From NCBI RefSeq assembly GCF_004799405.1, contig NZ_SSMW01000030.1, positions 1-44,550 on the forward strand: 44,550 bases of DNA. The letters are read 5' to 3'. This document shows positions 19,049 to 29,232 of the stretch, piece by piece. The notes under the pieces were generated by a model. It was not told where the DNA came from. It made no database searches and worked only from the letters and a program-made list of their open reading frames with translations. The DNA comes from Bradyrhizobium sp. Lineage in GTDB: Bacteria; Pseudomonadota; Alphaproteobacteria; Rhizobiales; Xanthobacteraceae. The position numbers and the translations under genes were made by a program. Positions within the stretch are counted from its first letter, which is position 1, and every line of letters begins with the position of its first letter.

Positions 19049-20349
19049 TGCTGACCGATCGCCGCCCGATCCTGCTTGCGAACGCCCGCGTGATCGATCC
19101 CTCGCGCGATTTCGACGGCCCCGGCGACGTCCTGATCGCAGACGGCGTGATCCGCGATTCCAGGCGCGGCATCGGCGCCGCCGGCGTGCCCGAAGGCACC
19201 GACATCGTCAATTGCGCCGGCAAGATCGTCGCCCCCGGGCTGATCGACATGCGCGCCTTTGTCGGCGAGCCCGGCGCCAGCCACCGCGAGACCTTCGCCT
19301 CGGCAAGCCAGGCCGCGGCCACCGGCGGCATCACCACCATCATCTGCCAGCCCGACACCTCGCCGGTGATCGACAACTCGGCGACGGTGGATTTCGTGCT
19401 GCGCCGCGCGCGCGACACCGCGATCGTCAACATCCATCCGATGGCGGCGCTGACCAAGGGCATGCGCGGCGACGAGATGACCGAGATCGGCCTGTTGAAG
19501 GCCGCCGGCGCCGTCGCTTTCACCGACGGCGCCTCGAGCGTCACCAATGCGCAGTTGATGCGGCGGACGCTGACCTATGCCCGCGATTTCGACGCGCTCA
19601 TCGTGCACCACACCGAAGATCCCGATCTGGTCGGCGAAGGCGTCATGAACGAAGGCGAGTTCGCGGCGCGGCTCGGCTTGATCGGCATCCCCGATGCCGC
19701 CGAGGCTGTCATGCTGGAGCGCGACATGCGCCTGGTCGCGCTGACCGGCGGACGCTATCACGCGGCCTCGTTGAGCTGCGTCGCGTCGCTGGAGATCCTC
19801 AGGCGCGCCCGCGATGCGGGATTGGCGGTCAGCGCGTCGGTATCGATCAACCATGTGACGCTGAACGAAAACGACATCGGCCCCTACCGGACCTTCCTGA
19901 AACTGTCGCCGCCGCTGCGCACCGAGGACGACCGCCTCGCGCTGGTCGACGCCGTCGCATCAGGACTGATCGACGTCATCATGTCCGACCACAATCCGCA
20001 GGACGTCGAGGTCAAGCGGCTGCCGTTTGCCGAAGCGACTGCCGGCGCGATTGGGCTCGAGACCATGCTGCCGGCGGCACTGCGGCTGATCCATAGTGGC
20101 GAGATGGATTTCAAGACCCTGATCCGCGCGATGTCGACGCGTCCCGCCGAGTTGCTGGGCTTGCCCGGCGGATCGCTGCGCGCGGGCTCCCCCGCCGACG
20201 TCATCGTGATCGACGCCGACACCCCCTGGGTGCTCGACCCTGCCGATCTCAAATCGCAATGCAAGAACACGCCGTTCGACGAGTCCAGGTTTTCCGGACG
20301 CGTCATGCGCACCATCGTCGGCGGACGCACGGTCTATGAACATGTCTGA
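19048..20349 (+). CDS. pyrC: Dihydroorotase homologue, probably non-catalytic PyrC'-type subunit
   Basis: 433 residues in an amidohydrolase barrel. The usual DxHxH metal motif reads D67-M-R-A-F71 in [14 protein letters not shown], so both His ligands are replaced. The later HxxHxS block reads [10 protein letters not shown], with Ser241 where a His ligand is expected. D160 (AFTDGAS), H188 (VHHTED) and D314 (MSDHNPQ) remain. In Pseudomonas, an inactive dihydroorotase homologue (PyrC') is encoded next to pyrB and is needed to build the transcarbamoylase holoenzyme. The same role is inferred here, with a separate active enzyme elsewhere in the genome. Annotation pipelines usually call it plain dihydroorotase. 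Confidence 0.85.
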   Translation: MLTDRRPILLANARVIDPSRDFDGPGDVLIADGVIRDSRRGIGAAGVPEGTDIVNCAGKIVAPGLIDMRAFVGEPGASHRETFASASQAAATGGITTIICQPDTSPVIDNSATVDFVLRRARDTAIVNIHPMAALTKGMRGDEMTEIGLLKAAGAVAFTDGASSVTNAQLMRRTLTYARDFDALIVHHTEDPDLVGEGVMNEGEFAARLGLIGIPDAAEAVMLERDMRLVALTGGRYHAASLSCVASLEILRRARDAGLAVSASVSINHVTLNENDIGPYRTFLKLSPPLRTEDDRLALVDAVASGLIDVIMSDHNPQDVEVKRLPFAEATAGAIGLETMLPAALRLIHSGEMDFKTLIRAMSTRPAELLGLPGGSLRAGSPADVIVIDADTPWVLDPADLKSQCKNTPFDESRFSGRVMRTIVGGRTVYEHV

Positions 20350-20381
20350 TCGGTACGCAACGTACCACCAAGGGAGGCACG

Positions 20382-20978
20382 ATGATGTCGCCTGAAGTTT
20401 CGCTGCCGCTGGCGCTGGTGCTCGGCTATTTGCTTGGCTCGATTCCGTTCGGGCTGGTCCTGACCAAACTCGCCGGCACGCAGGATCTTCGTTCGATCGG
20501 CTCCGGCAATATCGGCGCGACCAACGTGCTGCGCACCGGCCACAGGGGCCTCGCCGCGGCCACGCTGATCTGCGACATGCTCAAGGGCACGGTGGCGGTG
20601 ATCATCGCAGGCTATGGCGGCGGCCCCGACGCCGCCATGCTGGCAGCGCTTGGCGCCTTTCTCGGCCATCTGTTTCCGGTGTGGCTCAATTTCAGGGGCG
20701 GCAAAGGCGTCGCGGTCTATATCGGGGTGCTGCTCGGACTGTTCTGGCCGGCCGCCGTGGTATTTTGCGTACTTTGGCTCGCAACGGCAGCGACCACGCG
20801 CTACTCCTCGCTGTCAGGACTGGTCGCAAGCTTCGTCACGCCGCTGTTTCTGTGGTGGTTCGGCCATCCCGCCCTCGCCTCGCTGTGCGCGGTGCTGACG
20901 CTGCTGTCGTTCTACATGCATCGCGAAAACATCAAGCGGTTGCAGGCGGGGACTGAGGGGCGGATCGGGGAGAAGTAA
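20382..20978 (+). CDS. plsY: Acyl-phosphate:glycerol-3-phosphate acyltransferase
   Basis: 198 residues with about five membrane helices. PlsY makes lysophosphatidic acid from acyl-phosphate in the inner membrane. Its three motifs are present: [10 protein letters not shown] followed by [17 protein letters not shown], then [19 protein letters not shown], and a final SLSGLVAS region. GGGAGG lies five bases before the ATG at 20382. It follows pyrC after 32 bases and may be in the same transcript. Confidence 0.96.
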   Translation: MMSPEVSLPLALVLGYLLGSIPFGLVLTKLAGTQDLRSIGSGNIGATNVLRTGHRGLAAATLICDMLKGTVAVIIAGYGGGPDAAMLAALGAFLGHLFPVWLNFRGGKGVAVYIGVLLGLFWPAAVVFCVLWLATAATTRYSSLSGLVASFVTPLFLWWFGHPALASLCAVLTLLSFYMHRENIKRLQAGTEGRIGEK

Positions 20979-20982
20979 GCCT

Positions 20983-22233
20983 TTAGCGCCGCGCCAGCGC
21001 CGCCTCGACAAACCGCGCGGCCTCGAGCGCTCGTGCGTCGCCGCCGAACGGTGCGATGATTTGCACCCCCACCGGCAGCCCATCCGCGGTGACGTAGGCG
21101 GGAACGTTGACGCAGGGGACACCCATCAGGGTCCAGAGCCGGTTGAAACGGGGATCACCGGTCGATGCCAGTCCTTCCGGCGGCGCCCCCAGTGCCGACA
21201 ACGTCAGCAACACGTCGATGTCCTCGAACACGCGAGCCAGCGCACGCCGCGCCTGGTTCGCGACCCCGCGCGCCGCATCATAAGCGGCGGGCGTGATGTC
21301 CCTGCTTTCGTCGAGCCGGCCACGCAGCAGCGGCGGCATGGCGTCGTAGTTGACGCGGTATTCCCAGGCGAACGACTGGTGCGCCTCAAAATCCTGCACG
21401 ACAGGATGGATGCGCCATGCCTCGGCGACGATTTCCGGCAACGCCAGCGCGCGAACCGATGCGCCGGCGCGTTCCGCCGCCGCTGCTGCGATCCGCAGCG
21501 CCTCGTCACCCGAAGCCTCCGCCGCGCCGGCAAACTCCTGCGTCACGATGCCGATGCGCGGGGCCTGCATCGCGGCGCGCGGCAGCAGTTCGGCCCGGCC
21601 GGTGATGGCGGAAAGTCCGTGCGCGAGATCTGCGACCCCGGCCGCGAACAGCCCGACCGTATCTAGCGTCCACGAGAAACATTTCACGCCGATGGTCGGC
21701 AGCAGCCGGTAGCTCGGCTTGATCGCGGCCGTGCCGCAAAACGAGGCGGGCCGGATCACCGAACCGCCGGTCTGCGTCCCCAGCGCCAGCGGAATCATTC
21801 CGGCGCCGACGGCGGCCGCCGAACCCGCCGACGATCCGCCCGGCGTATGACCGTGATGGTGCGGATTGAGCGTCGCCGTCGGATCGTTGGCCGCGAACGC
21901 CGTCGTCGTGGTCTTGCCGATGATCGTCGCACCCGCCTGCTTCAGCATCATCACCACAGCCGCATCCGCGCGCGGCCGCCATCCTCCGTAGATCGCCGGA
22001 CAGCCCATTTCGGTCGGAAGGTTCGAGGTATCGATGATGTCCTTGATGCCGACGGCGATGCCGCGCAATGGCCCGGCGCTTGCCGCGCCGACGGTCCCGG
22101 GGCGGCAGACGAACGCACCGATGGTCTTGTCCTGCGCGTCGATCGCTTCGCAAGCCTGCGCAATCGAAGCTTCCGGTGAAAGATCGCCGGCATCGATACG
22201 GCGCTGGAGTTCGGCGAGCGAGATCATGGGCAT
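20983..22233 (-). CDS. Amidase-signature family enzyme
   Basis: 416 residues. The amidase-signature triad is visible: Lys in AVGIKDIIDTSN, cis-Ser in HTPGGSSAGSAAAVG, and the nucleophile Ser in GTQTGGSVIRPAS. It is shorter than GatA and lacks GatA-specific blocks, so it is a hydrolase of small amides or similar compounds rather than a tRNA amidotransferase. The substrate is unknown. AGGGAA before the ATG at 22233 decides the start; the frame extends further upstream without family similarity. It converges on plsY and is divergent from dprA, interrupting the usual plsY-dprA order. Confidence 0.88.
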   Translation of the reverse strand: MPMISLAELQRRIDAGDLSPEASIAQACEAIDAQDKTIGAFVCRPGTVGAASAGPLRGIAVGIKDIIDTSNLPTEMGCPAIYGGWRPRADAAVVMMLKQAGATIIGKTTTTAFAANDPTATLNPHHHGHTPGGSSAGSAAAVGAGMIPLALGTQTGGSVIRPASFCGTAAIKPSYRLLPTIGVKCFSWTLDTVGLFAAGVADLAHGLSAITGRAELLPRAAMQAPRIGIVTQEFAGAAEASGDEALRIAAAAAERAGASVRALALPEIVAEAWRIHPVVQDFEAHQSFAWEYRVNYDAMPPLLRGRLDESRDITPAAYDAARGVANQARRALARVFEDIDVLLTLSALGAPPEGLASTGDPRFNRLWTLMGVPCVNVPAYVTADGLPVGVQIIAPFGGDARALEAARFVEAALARR

Positions 22234-22340
22234 GGTTCCCTGCGGCGACCGGATGCTTGTACGGACCTGATACCGATGGGGCAAGCCGATTGGAGTTGCC
22301 CGCCTTCGCCGGTTGATCCATGCTTGGCCGGCGGGGCGGC

Positions 22341-23465
22341 ATGGACAAGCGATCACCTGGCACAACCCATCTCACCGATGCGCAGCGGATCGACTGGCTG
22401 CGGCTGATCCGCAGTGACAATGTCGGACCGCGCACGTTCCGCTCTCTCCTCAATCATTTCGGCAGCGCGCGAACCGCGCTGGAACGGCTGCCCGATCTGG
22501 CGCGGCGCGGCGGCGCCTCACGCCCCGCTCGAATCTCCAGCGAGGACGATGCGCGGGCGGAATTGTCGGCCGGACAAAAAATCGGTGTCAGCCTGATCGC
22601 ACCGGGTGAAGCCGGTTACCCGCCGCGGCTGGCGGTGCTCGACGACGCGCCACCGTTGCTCGGCATGCGCGGCGGCAAGGAGGTGCTGATGCGGCCGACG
22701 ATTGCGATCGTCGGCTCGCGCAACGCGTCGGGCGCCGGCCTGAAATTCGCCGGCATGCTCGCGCGCGATCTTGGCGAGGCCGGCTTCGTCATCGCCTCGG
22801 GGCTGGCGCGCGGCATCGATCAGGCGGCGCACCGCGCCAGCATCGCGAGCGGCACCGTGGCGGTGCTGGCCGGCGGTCACGACAGGGTCTATCCGCCCGA
22901 GCATGTGGGTCTGCTGGCGGAGATCGTCGAGTCCGGCGGGGCGGCGATTTCCGAAATGCCGATCGGCCATGTGCCGCGCGCCCGCGATTTTCCGAGGCGC
23001 AACCGGCTGATCTCGGGTGTGGCGCTTGGCGTGGTCGTGGTGGAGGCCGCGCATCGCTCGAGCTCGCTGATCACGGCAAGGATCGCGGCCGAACAGGGCC
23101 GCGAGGTGTTCGCCGTGCCCGGCTCGCCGCTCGACCCGCGCGCCGCCGGCACCAACGACCTGATCAAGCAGGGCGCGATGCTGACCACCTGCGCGGCCGA
23201 CGTCATCAACGCCGTCGCGCCGATCATGGAACGGCCGATCGAATTATTCGCGCGCGAAACCGACGACGGGGAGCCGGCGATCAGTGAACCCGATGCGCGC
23301 GACCGCGATCGCGTCACCGGCCTGCTCGGACCAACTCCGGTTCTGCTCGACGACCTGATCCGGATGGCCGGAACCTCGCCGGCCATCGTGCGCACCGTGT
23401 TGCTCGAGCTCGAACTCGCAGGAAGGCTCGAGCGCCACGGCGGCGGATTGGTCTCGTTGATGTGA
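22341..23465 (+). CDS. dprA: DNA-processing protein A (DprA/Smf)
   Basis: 374 residues. An N-terminal helix-hairpin-helix-like part ([20 protein letters not shown]) precedes the Rossmann-like core: [60 protein letters not shown] and [22 protein letters not shown]-terminal winged helix ([23 protein letters not shown]) ends the protein. DprA loads RecA on incoming single-stranded DNA. The start could be 22320 (seven residues longer); I prefer [11 protein letters not shown] at 22341. Adjacent topA on the same strand is the standard alphaproteobacterial order. Confidence 0.95.
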   Translation: MDKRSPGTTHLTDAQRIDWLRLIRSDNVGPRTFRSLLNHFGSARTALERLPDLARRGGASRPARISSEDDARAELSAGQKIGVSLIAPGEAGYPPRLAVLDDAPPLLGMRGGKEVLMRPTIAIVGSRNASGAGLKFAGMLARDLGEAGFVIASGLARGIDQAAHRASIASGTVAVLAGGHDRVYPPEHVGLLAEIVESGGAAISEMPIGHVPRARDFPRRNRLISGVALGVVVVEAAHRSSSLITARIAAEQGREVFAVPGSPLDPRAAGTNDLIKQGAMLTTCAADVINAVAPIMERPIELFARETDDGEPAISEPDARDRDRVTGLLGPTPVLLDDLIRMAGTSPAIVRTVLLELELAGRLERHGGGLVSLM

Positions 23466-23483
23466 GGTGGGTCTGAAAGCGGA

Positions 23484-23645
23484 TCAGTACCAGACGCCGG
23501 GTACGCCCGCCAGAATCGCAATCAGGGATGCCAGCAAGCCGATTCCGGAAAACAGCGCGATTGCGACCAGCGGATGACCATCGGATTTCTCCGATGAAGC
23601 AGTCGGCGCGAGAATTTGTGCAGAGATGCGTGCGGCTTTCGGCAT
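23484..23645 (-). CDS. Small single-pass membrane protein
   Basis: 53 residues: MPKAARISAQILAPTASSEK followed by one hydrophobic helix (VAIALFSGIGLLASLIAILA) and a short tail GVPGVWY. GGAGAG lies before the ATG at 23645 at proper spacing, which is the main evidence for translation; the frame continues upstream without protein character. It converges on dprA. I do not recognise a family. Confidence 0.55.
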   Translation of the reverse strand: MPKAARISAQILAPTASSEKSDGHPLVAIALFSGIGLLASLIAILAGVPGVWY

Positions 23646-24122
23646 GTCAGGCTCTCCATTCCAAGTCAAAAATCCCTGCCCATCGAGTTGTCTCCGCGCC
23701 TGCGACCAAGGTTCAACGCGCTGGTGCAAAATCAAAAAGCCTGACGCCAATGATGGAACCGCCGGCGCAATTGCGATTCGACCTCTCGTCAAATCACAGG
23801 ATTTGTTTTCGTAAGCGAGCCGGGTTCCATCCTCCGCTTCCATTGCGTCGAACGGTGGCGAGGCGCCGGCCGCGCGAGATCGACAAAGTTCTGCGTCCGC
23901 AAAACGTCCAATAACGTGTATTTCCGGTACATACTCTTTTCGAGAGCGCAACCCAGGGAGTGTATTTTACAACTTTATGGACCCCAAACCGTGCCGGCTC
24001 GGGGTGTCTTCAACATCTGTCGATTTGACAGCGGGGGCCTGTGCACCCATGTTCGGAACGAAACGGCCGACGCGAATCCCGCGGAACCGGCCTTTATTTT
24101 TCCCGTAAGCCATTGGAATGAC
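23646..24122. other. Divergent intergenic region upstream of topA
   Basis: No secure gene. A plus-strand frame of 43 codons (ATG at 23977, TAA at 24106-24108) begins MDPKPCRLGVSSTS and lies in the topA leader. A GGGAG lies further upstream of it, but spacing is long, so translation is doubtful. The topA frame is also open back to 23916, but the residues before 24123 are not topoisomerase-like. Confidence 0.4.
24025..24053 (+). promoter_or_regulatory. Possible sigma-70-type promoter for topA
   Basis: TTGACA at 24025-24030, a 17-base spacer, then CATGTT at 24048-24053. The -35 box is consensus and the -10 box is weak. It would give a topA leader of about 60 bases. Confidence 0.35.
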
Positions 24123-26891
24123 ATGAATATCGTCATTGTCGAGTCGCCGGCGAAAGCCAAGACGATCAACAAATATTTGGGCGCGTCCTATGAAGTCCTG
24201 GCCTCTTTCGGCCATGTCCGCGACCTTCCGGCCAAGAATGGATCGGTCGATCCGGACGCCAACTTCCAGATGATCTGGGAGATCGACCCCAAGGCGGCGG
24301 GCCGGCTCAACGACATCGCCAAGGCGCTCAAGGGCGCCGACCGGCTGATCCTCGCCACCGACCCCGATCGCGAGGGCGAAGCCATTTCCTGGCACGTGCT
24401 CGAAGTCCTGAAGGAAAAACGCGCGCTCAAGGACCAGAAAATCGAGCGCGTGGTGTTCAACGCCATCACCAAGCAGGCGGTGACCGACGCGATGAAGCAT
24501 CCGCGCCAGATCGACGGCGCGCTGGTCGACGCCTATATGGCGCGCCGCGCGCTGGATTATCTGGTCGGCTTCACGCTGTCGCCGGTGCTGTGGCGCAAAC
24601 TGCCCGGCGCGCGCTCCGCCGGCCGCGTGCAGTCGGTGGCGCTGCGGCTGGTCTGCGACCGCGAACTCGAAATCGAGAAATTCGTCCCTCGGGAATACTG
24701 GTCGCTGGTCGCGACCCTGACCACGCCGCGCGGCGAGACGTTCGAAGCGCGGCTGGTCGGCGCCGACGGCAAGAAGCTGCAGCGGCTCGACATCGGCAGC
24801 GGCGCCGAGGTGGAAGATTTCAAGCAGGCGATCGAGTCAGCCGGCTTCACGGTCTCCACGGTCGAAGCCAAGCCGGCGCGCCGCAATCCGCAGGCGCCGT
24901 TCACCACTTCGACGCTGCAGCAGGAAGCCAGCCGCAAGATGGGCTTTGCCCCGGCGCATACCATGCGGATCGCACAACGGCTCTATGAAGGCATCGACAT
25001 CGGCGGCGAGACCACGGGTCTGATCACCTATATGCGGACCGACGGCGTCCAGATCGACGGCTCGGCGATCACGCAGGCGCGAAAGGTGATCAGCGAAGAC
25101 TACGGCAACGCCTACGTGCCTGAGGCGCCGCGCCAGTACCAGACCAAGGCCAAGAACGCGCAGGAAGCGCATGAAGCGATCCGCCCGACCGACCTGTCGC
25201 GACGCCCGGCCGAGATGCGCCGGCGTCTCGATCCCGATCAGGCGCGGCTCTACGAGTTGATCTGGATCCGCACCATCGCAAGCCAGATGGAATCCGCTGA
25301 ACTGGAACGCACCACCGTCGATATCGCGGCCAAGGCCGGTTCGCGGCTGCTGGAACTGCGCGCCACCGGCCAGGTCGTCAAGTTCGACGGTTTTCTCGCG
25401 CTCTATCAGGAGGGCCGCGACGACGACGGTGACGACGAGGATAGTCGCCGCCTCCCCGCCATGAGCGAAGGCGAGTCCCTGAAGCGCAAGGACCTTGCGG
25501 TCACCCAGCACTTCACCGAACCGCCGCCGCGTTTTTCGGAAGCCTCCCTGGTCAAGCGCATGGAAGAGCTCGGCATCGGCCGTCCCTCGACCTACGCCTC
25601 GATCCTGCAGGTGCTGAAAGACCGCGGCTACGTCAGGCTCGAGAAGAAGCGCCTGCATGGCGAGGACAAGGGCCGCGTCGTGGTCGCGTTCCTGGAAAAC
25701 TTCTTCGCCAAATATGTCGAATATGATTTCACCGCCGCCCTCGAAGAGCAGCTCGACCGCATTTCCAACAACGAGATTTCCTGGCAGCAGGTGCTCAGGG
25801 AGTTCTGGGTCGGCTTCATCGGCGCGGTCAACGAGATCAAGGACCTGCGGGTGACGCAGGTGCTGGATGCGCTCGACGACATGCTGGGACCGCACATCTA
25901 TGCGCCGCGCGAGGATGGCGGCGATCCCCGGCAGTGCCCGACCTGCGGCACCGGCAAGCTCAACCTGAAGGCCGGCAAATTCGGCGCCTTCGTCGGCTGC
26001 ACCAATTATCCGGAATGCCGCTACACCCGTCCGCTCGCCGCCGACAGCGAAGCCAGCGCCGACCGGGTCCTCGGCAAGGATCCGGTGTCCGGTCTCGACG
26101 TCGTGGTGAAGGCCGGCCGCTTCGGCCCCTACATCCAGCTCGGCGAGCCCAAGGACTATGCCGAAGGCGAAAAGCCGAAACGCGCCGGGATTCCGAAGAA
26201 CATATCGCCAAGCGATATCGAACTCGGGCTGGCGCTGAAGCTGTTGTCGCTGCCGCGCGAAATCGGCAAGCATCCGGAGACCGGCGAGCCGATCACCGCA
26301 GGGTTGGGCCGGTTCGGTCCGTTCGTGCGCCACCAGAAGACCTATGCCAGCCTCGAGGCCGGCGACGAGGTGTTCGACATCGGGCTTAACCGCGCGGTGA
26401 TGCTGATCGCCGAGAAGATCGCCAAGGGACCGAGCGGACGTCGTTTCGGCGCCGATCCCGGCAAGCCGTTGGGTGATCACCCGACCCTTGGGCTCGTCGC
26501 GGTCAAGGGTGGACGCTACGGCGCCTATGTCACGGCCGGTGGCGTCAACGCCACTATCCCCAGCGACAAGACGCAGGAAACCATTACGTTGCCGGAAGCC
26601 ATCGCGCTGATCGACGAGCGCGTGGCGAAAGGCGGCGGCAAGCCGGCGCGAGGCAAGAAGAAGGCCCCGGCCAAGCCGGCAACCAAGCCTGCCGGGGTTG
26701 AAGCGGATGCGAAAGCGCCCAAGCCGGCCAGGAACGCCGCCGCGGCCAAGCCTGCGACAAAGCCTGCGGCAAAGGCCAAATCCGGCGCCGCCAGCAAGGC
26801 GCGCGCGCCGGTGACGCCGGCGGCGAAAACATCGCCCGCAAAAGCTGCCAAACCCGTCACCAAGAAAAGCGCCGGAAAGGCCCGCGGATAA
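24123..26891 (+). CDS. topA: DNA topoisomerase I (type IA)
   Basis: 922 residues. It relaxes negative supercoils by cutting one strand. The TOPRIM domain begins MNIVIVESPAKAKTINKYLG, with its DxDREGE motif in ATDPDREGEAISWH. The catalytic tyrosine is Tyr303 in GLITYMRTDGVQ. A four-Cys zinc ribbon (CPTCGTGKL to YPEC) starts at about residue 605, then come Toprim-associated repeats (KAGRFGPYIQLGEP, LGRFGPFVRHQK, KGGRYGAYVTAGG). The last 90 or so residues are a Lys/Ala/Pro-rich tail likely to bind DNA nonspecifically. I start it at the ATG at 24123, preceded by GGAATGAC. It ends one base before the rnr start. Confidence 0.97.
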   Translation: MNIVIVESPAKAKTINKYLGASYEVLASFGHVRDLPAKNGSVDPDANFQMIWEIDPKAAGRLNDIAKALKGADRLILATDPDREGEAISWHVLEVLKEKRALKDQKIERVVFNAITKQAVTDAMKHPRQIDGALVDAYMARRALDYLVGFTLSPVLWRKLPGARSAGRVQSVALRLVCDRELEIEKFVPREYWSLVATLTTPRGETFEARLVGADGKKLQRLDIGSGAEVEDFKQAIESAGFTVSTVEAKPARRNPQAPFTTSTLQQEASRKMGFAPAHTMRIAQRLYEGIDIGGETTGLITYMRTDGVQIDGSAITQARKVISEDYGNAYVPEAPRQYQTKAKNAQEAHEAIRPTDLSRRPAEMRRRLDPDQARLYELIWIRTIASQMESAELERTTVDIAAKAGSRLLELRATGQVVKFDGFLALYQEGRDDDGDDEDSRRLPAMSEGESLKRKDLAVTQHFTEPPPRFSEASLVKRMEELGIGRPSTYASILQVLKDRGYVRLEKKRLHGEDKGRVVVAFLENFFAKYVEYDFTAALEEQLDRISNNEISWQQVLREFWVGFIGAVNEIKDLRVTQVLDALDDMLGPHIYAPREDGGDPRQCPTCGTGKLNLKAGKFGAFVGCTNYPECRYTRPLAADSEASADRVLGKDPVSGLDVVVKAGRFGPYIQLGEPKDYAEGEKPKRAGIPKNISPSDIELGLALKLLSLPREIGKHPETGEPITAGLGRFGPFVRHQKTYASLEAGDEVFDIGLNRAVMLIAEKIAKGPSGRRFGADPGKPLGDHPTLGLVAVKGGRYGAYVTAGGVNATIPSDKTQETITLPEAIALIDERVAKGGGKPARGKKKAPAKPATKPAGVEADAKAPKPARNAAAAKPATKPAAKAKSGAASKARAPVTPAAKTSPAKAAKPVTKKSAGKARG

Positions 26892-26892
26892 A

Positions 26893-29232
26893 GTGACCAA
26901 ACAACGCAACAGCGGCTTTCCGGACCGGGATGCCATCGTTGCCTTCATCCGCGCGCATCCCGGAAAAGTCGGAACCCGCGAGATCGCGCGGGAGTTCGGC
27001 CTGAAGAATGCCGACCGCGCCGAACTCAAGCGAATCCTGCGTGAATTGGCCGATGAAGGCACGATCGCCAGGCAGGGTAAAACGATACACGAGCCCGCGG
27101 CTCTGCCGCCGACCGTGATGGCCGACATCACCGGACGCGACAGCGACGGCGAACTGGTCGCGACCCCCGCCGAATGGGATGAGCAAAGCGGCGACCCGCC
27201 GAAAATCCGCATCCATGTTCCGCGCCGCCCGCAGCCGGGCACCGCCGCAGGCGTCGGCGACCGCGCGCTGCTGCATGTCGAGAAGCCGGAACCGAGCGAC
27301 AGCGTCTATCGCGGCCGCGTCATCAAGGTGGTCGATCACGCCAAGACCCGCGTGCTCGGAATTTTCCGTGCCCTTGCCGGCGGCGGCGGACGGCTGATTC
27401 CGGTCGACAAGAAGCAGGCCGGCCGCGAGTTGAACATCGCCAAGGCCGACAGTGGCGGCGCCGAGGACGGCGATCTCGTCAGTGTCGATCTCGTGCGCTC
27501 GCGCGGCTACGGGCTGGCGTCCGGCAAGGTGAAGGAGCGGCTTGGTTCGCTGGCGAGCGAAAAAGCCGTCAGCCTGATCGCGATTCATGCCCACGAGATT
27601 CCGCAAGCGTTCTCGCCGGCCGCCCTGCGCGAGGCCGAGGCGGCAAGGCCTGCGACGCTGGCGGGGCGAGAGGACTGGCGCGACCTGCCGCTGGTGACGA
27701 TCGATCCGCCCGACGCCAAGGACCATGACGACGCCGTGTATGCCGAACCCGATCCCGATCCCGGCAACAAGGGCGGCGTCGTCGTCACGGTCGCGATTGC
27801 GGATGTCGCGTTCTATGTGCGGCCGGGCTCGGCGCTCGACCGTGACGCGCTGACGCGCGGCAATTCGGTGTATTTCCCGGACCGCGTGGTTCCGATGCTG
27901 CCCGAACGCATCTCCAACGATCTGTGCTCGCTGGTGCCAGGTGAGCCGCGTGGCGCGCTTGCGGTGCGGATGGTGATCGGCAGTGATGGCCGCAAGCGCT
28001 CGCATACGTTCCATCGCATCCTGATGCGCTCGGCCGCCAAGCTGAATTACGCGCAGGCGCAAGCGGCGATCGACGGAAGGCCGGACGACACCACCGGTCC
28101 CCTGCTCGATCCGATCCTCAAACCGCTCTACGACGCCTATGCCATCGTCAAGCGCGCGCGCGACGAACGCGATCCGCTCGATCTCGACATTCCCGAACGC
28201 AAGATCTTGCTCAAGCCCGACGGCACGGTCGATCGCGTGGTCGTCCCCGAGCGGCTCGATGCGCACAAACTGATCGAAGAATTCATGATTCTGGCCAATG
28301 TCGCTGCGGCCGAAATGCTTGAAAAAAAGGTGCTGCCGCTTATCTACCGGGTGCACGATGAACCGACGCTGGAGAAGGTTCACAACCTTCAGGAATTCCT
28401 GAAGACCCTCGATCTGCCGTTCGCCAAAAGCGGCGCCTTGCGGCCCGCTCTGTTCAACCGCGTGCTGGCGCAGGTCAAGGGACATGATTCCGAACCGCTG
28501 GTGAATGAAGTGGTGTTGCGCTCGCAGGCCCAGGCGGAATATTCGGCCGAGAATTATGGCCACTTCGGCTTGAACCTCCGTCGTTACGCGCATTTCACTT
28601 CGCCGATCAGGCGATACGCGGACCTGATCGTGCATCGCGCGCTGATCCGGGGGTTGGGGCTTGGCGAAGGCGCGCTTCCGGAAACCGAAACGCCGGAAAG
28701 CCTGAGTGAGGTTGCCGCGCAAATTTCCGTCACCGAGCGCCGCGCCATGAAGGCCGAACGCGAGACCGCCGATCGCCTGATCGCACATTTTCTCGCCGAC
28801 CGTATCGGAGCTACCTTTCAGGGCCGCATCTCCGGCGTCACCCGTGCCGGACTGTTCGTCAAGCTCAGCGATACCGGCGCCGACGGCCTGATCCCGATCC
28901 GCACGCTCGGCACCGAATACTTCAACTACGACGAGACGCGACACGCGCTGGTCGGCACACGCAGCGGTGCCATGCACCGGCTGGGTGACGTTGTCGATGT
29001 CCGTCTGGTAGAAGCAGCACCGGTGGCCGGCGCGTTGCGGTTTGAGTTGTTGTCGGAAGGCAAGGTCATGCCGCGCGGCCGCCGGCGCGACGGCGCGCGT
29101 AGCGGTGGTGCGCAAGCTCAGGCCAATACAGCGGTCAAGGCGCATCCTGGCCGCAATCCGCGCAAGAAGGATCGCGGGCCGAACAAGGCCAGGCCCGGCA
29201 AATCCAAGAAAGGCAAGTCATGGAAACCGTGA
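26893..29232 (+). CDS. rnr: Ribonuclease R (3'-5' exoribonuclease)
   Basis: 779 residues. Order: an N-terminal winged-helix part (TREIAREFGLKNADRAELKR), cold-shock/OB domains, then the RNB catalytic domain with Asp271, Asp277, Asp279 and Asp280 in TIDPPDAKDHDDAVYAEPD. Next come YFPDRVVPMLPERISNDLCS, the late RNB motif FTSPIRRYADLIVHRAL, an S1 domain (FQGRISGVTRAGLFVKLSDT), and a very basic tail. RNase R degrades structured RNA and acts in rRNA and tmRNA quality control. The start is a GTG one base after the topA stop, so the two are coupled. Confidence 0.96.
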   Translation: MTKQRNSGFPDRDAIVAFIRAHPGKVGTREIAREFGLKNADRAELKRILRELADEGTIARQGKTIHEPAALPPTVMADITGRDSDGELVATPAEWDEQSGDPPKIRIHVPRRPQPGTAAGVGDRALLHVEKPEPSDSVYRGRVIKVVDHAKTRVLGIFRALAGGGGRLIPVDKKQAGRELNIAKADSGGAEDGDLVSVDLVRSRGYGLASGKVKERLGSLASEKAVSLIAIHAHEIPQAFSPAALREAEAARPATLAGREDWRDLPLVTIDPPDAKDHDDAVYAEPDPDPGNKGGVVVTVAIADVAFYVRPGSALDRDALTRGNSVYFPDRVVPMLPERISNDLCSLVPGEPRGALAVRMVIGSDGRKRSHTFHRILMRSAAKLNYAQAQAAIDGRPDDTTGPLLDPILKPLYDAYAIVKRARDERDPLDLDIPERKILLKPDGTVDRVVVPERLDAHKLIEEFMILANVAAAEMLEKKVLPLIYRVHDEPTLEKVHNLQEFLKTLDLPFAKSGALRPALFNRVLAQVKGHDSEPLVNEVVLRSQAQAEYSAENYGHFGLNLRRYAHFTSPIRRYADLIVHRALIRGLGLGEGALPETETPESLSEVAAQISVTERRAMKAERETADRLIAHFLADRIGATFQGRISGVTRAGLFVKLSDTGADGLIPIRTLGTEYFNYDETRHALVGTRSGAMHRLGDVVDVRLVEAAPVAGALRFELLSEGKVMPRGRRRDGARSGGAQAQANTAVKAHPGRNPRKKDRGPNKARPGKSKKGKSWKP

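Noticed and set aside
23916..24122. 69-codon N-terminal extension of topA
   Set aside because: The TOPRIM domain begins exactly at 24123; upstream residues do not resemble the family and overlap the likely promoter.
24837..27242. 801-codon open frame antisense to topA and rnr
   Set aside because: Shadow of two secure genes; the translation is Arg/Gly/His-rich with no domain.
26857..29145. 762-codon open frame antisense to rnr
   Set aside because: Codon-bias shadow of the RNase R gene.
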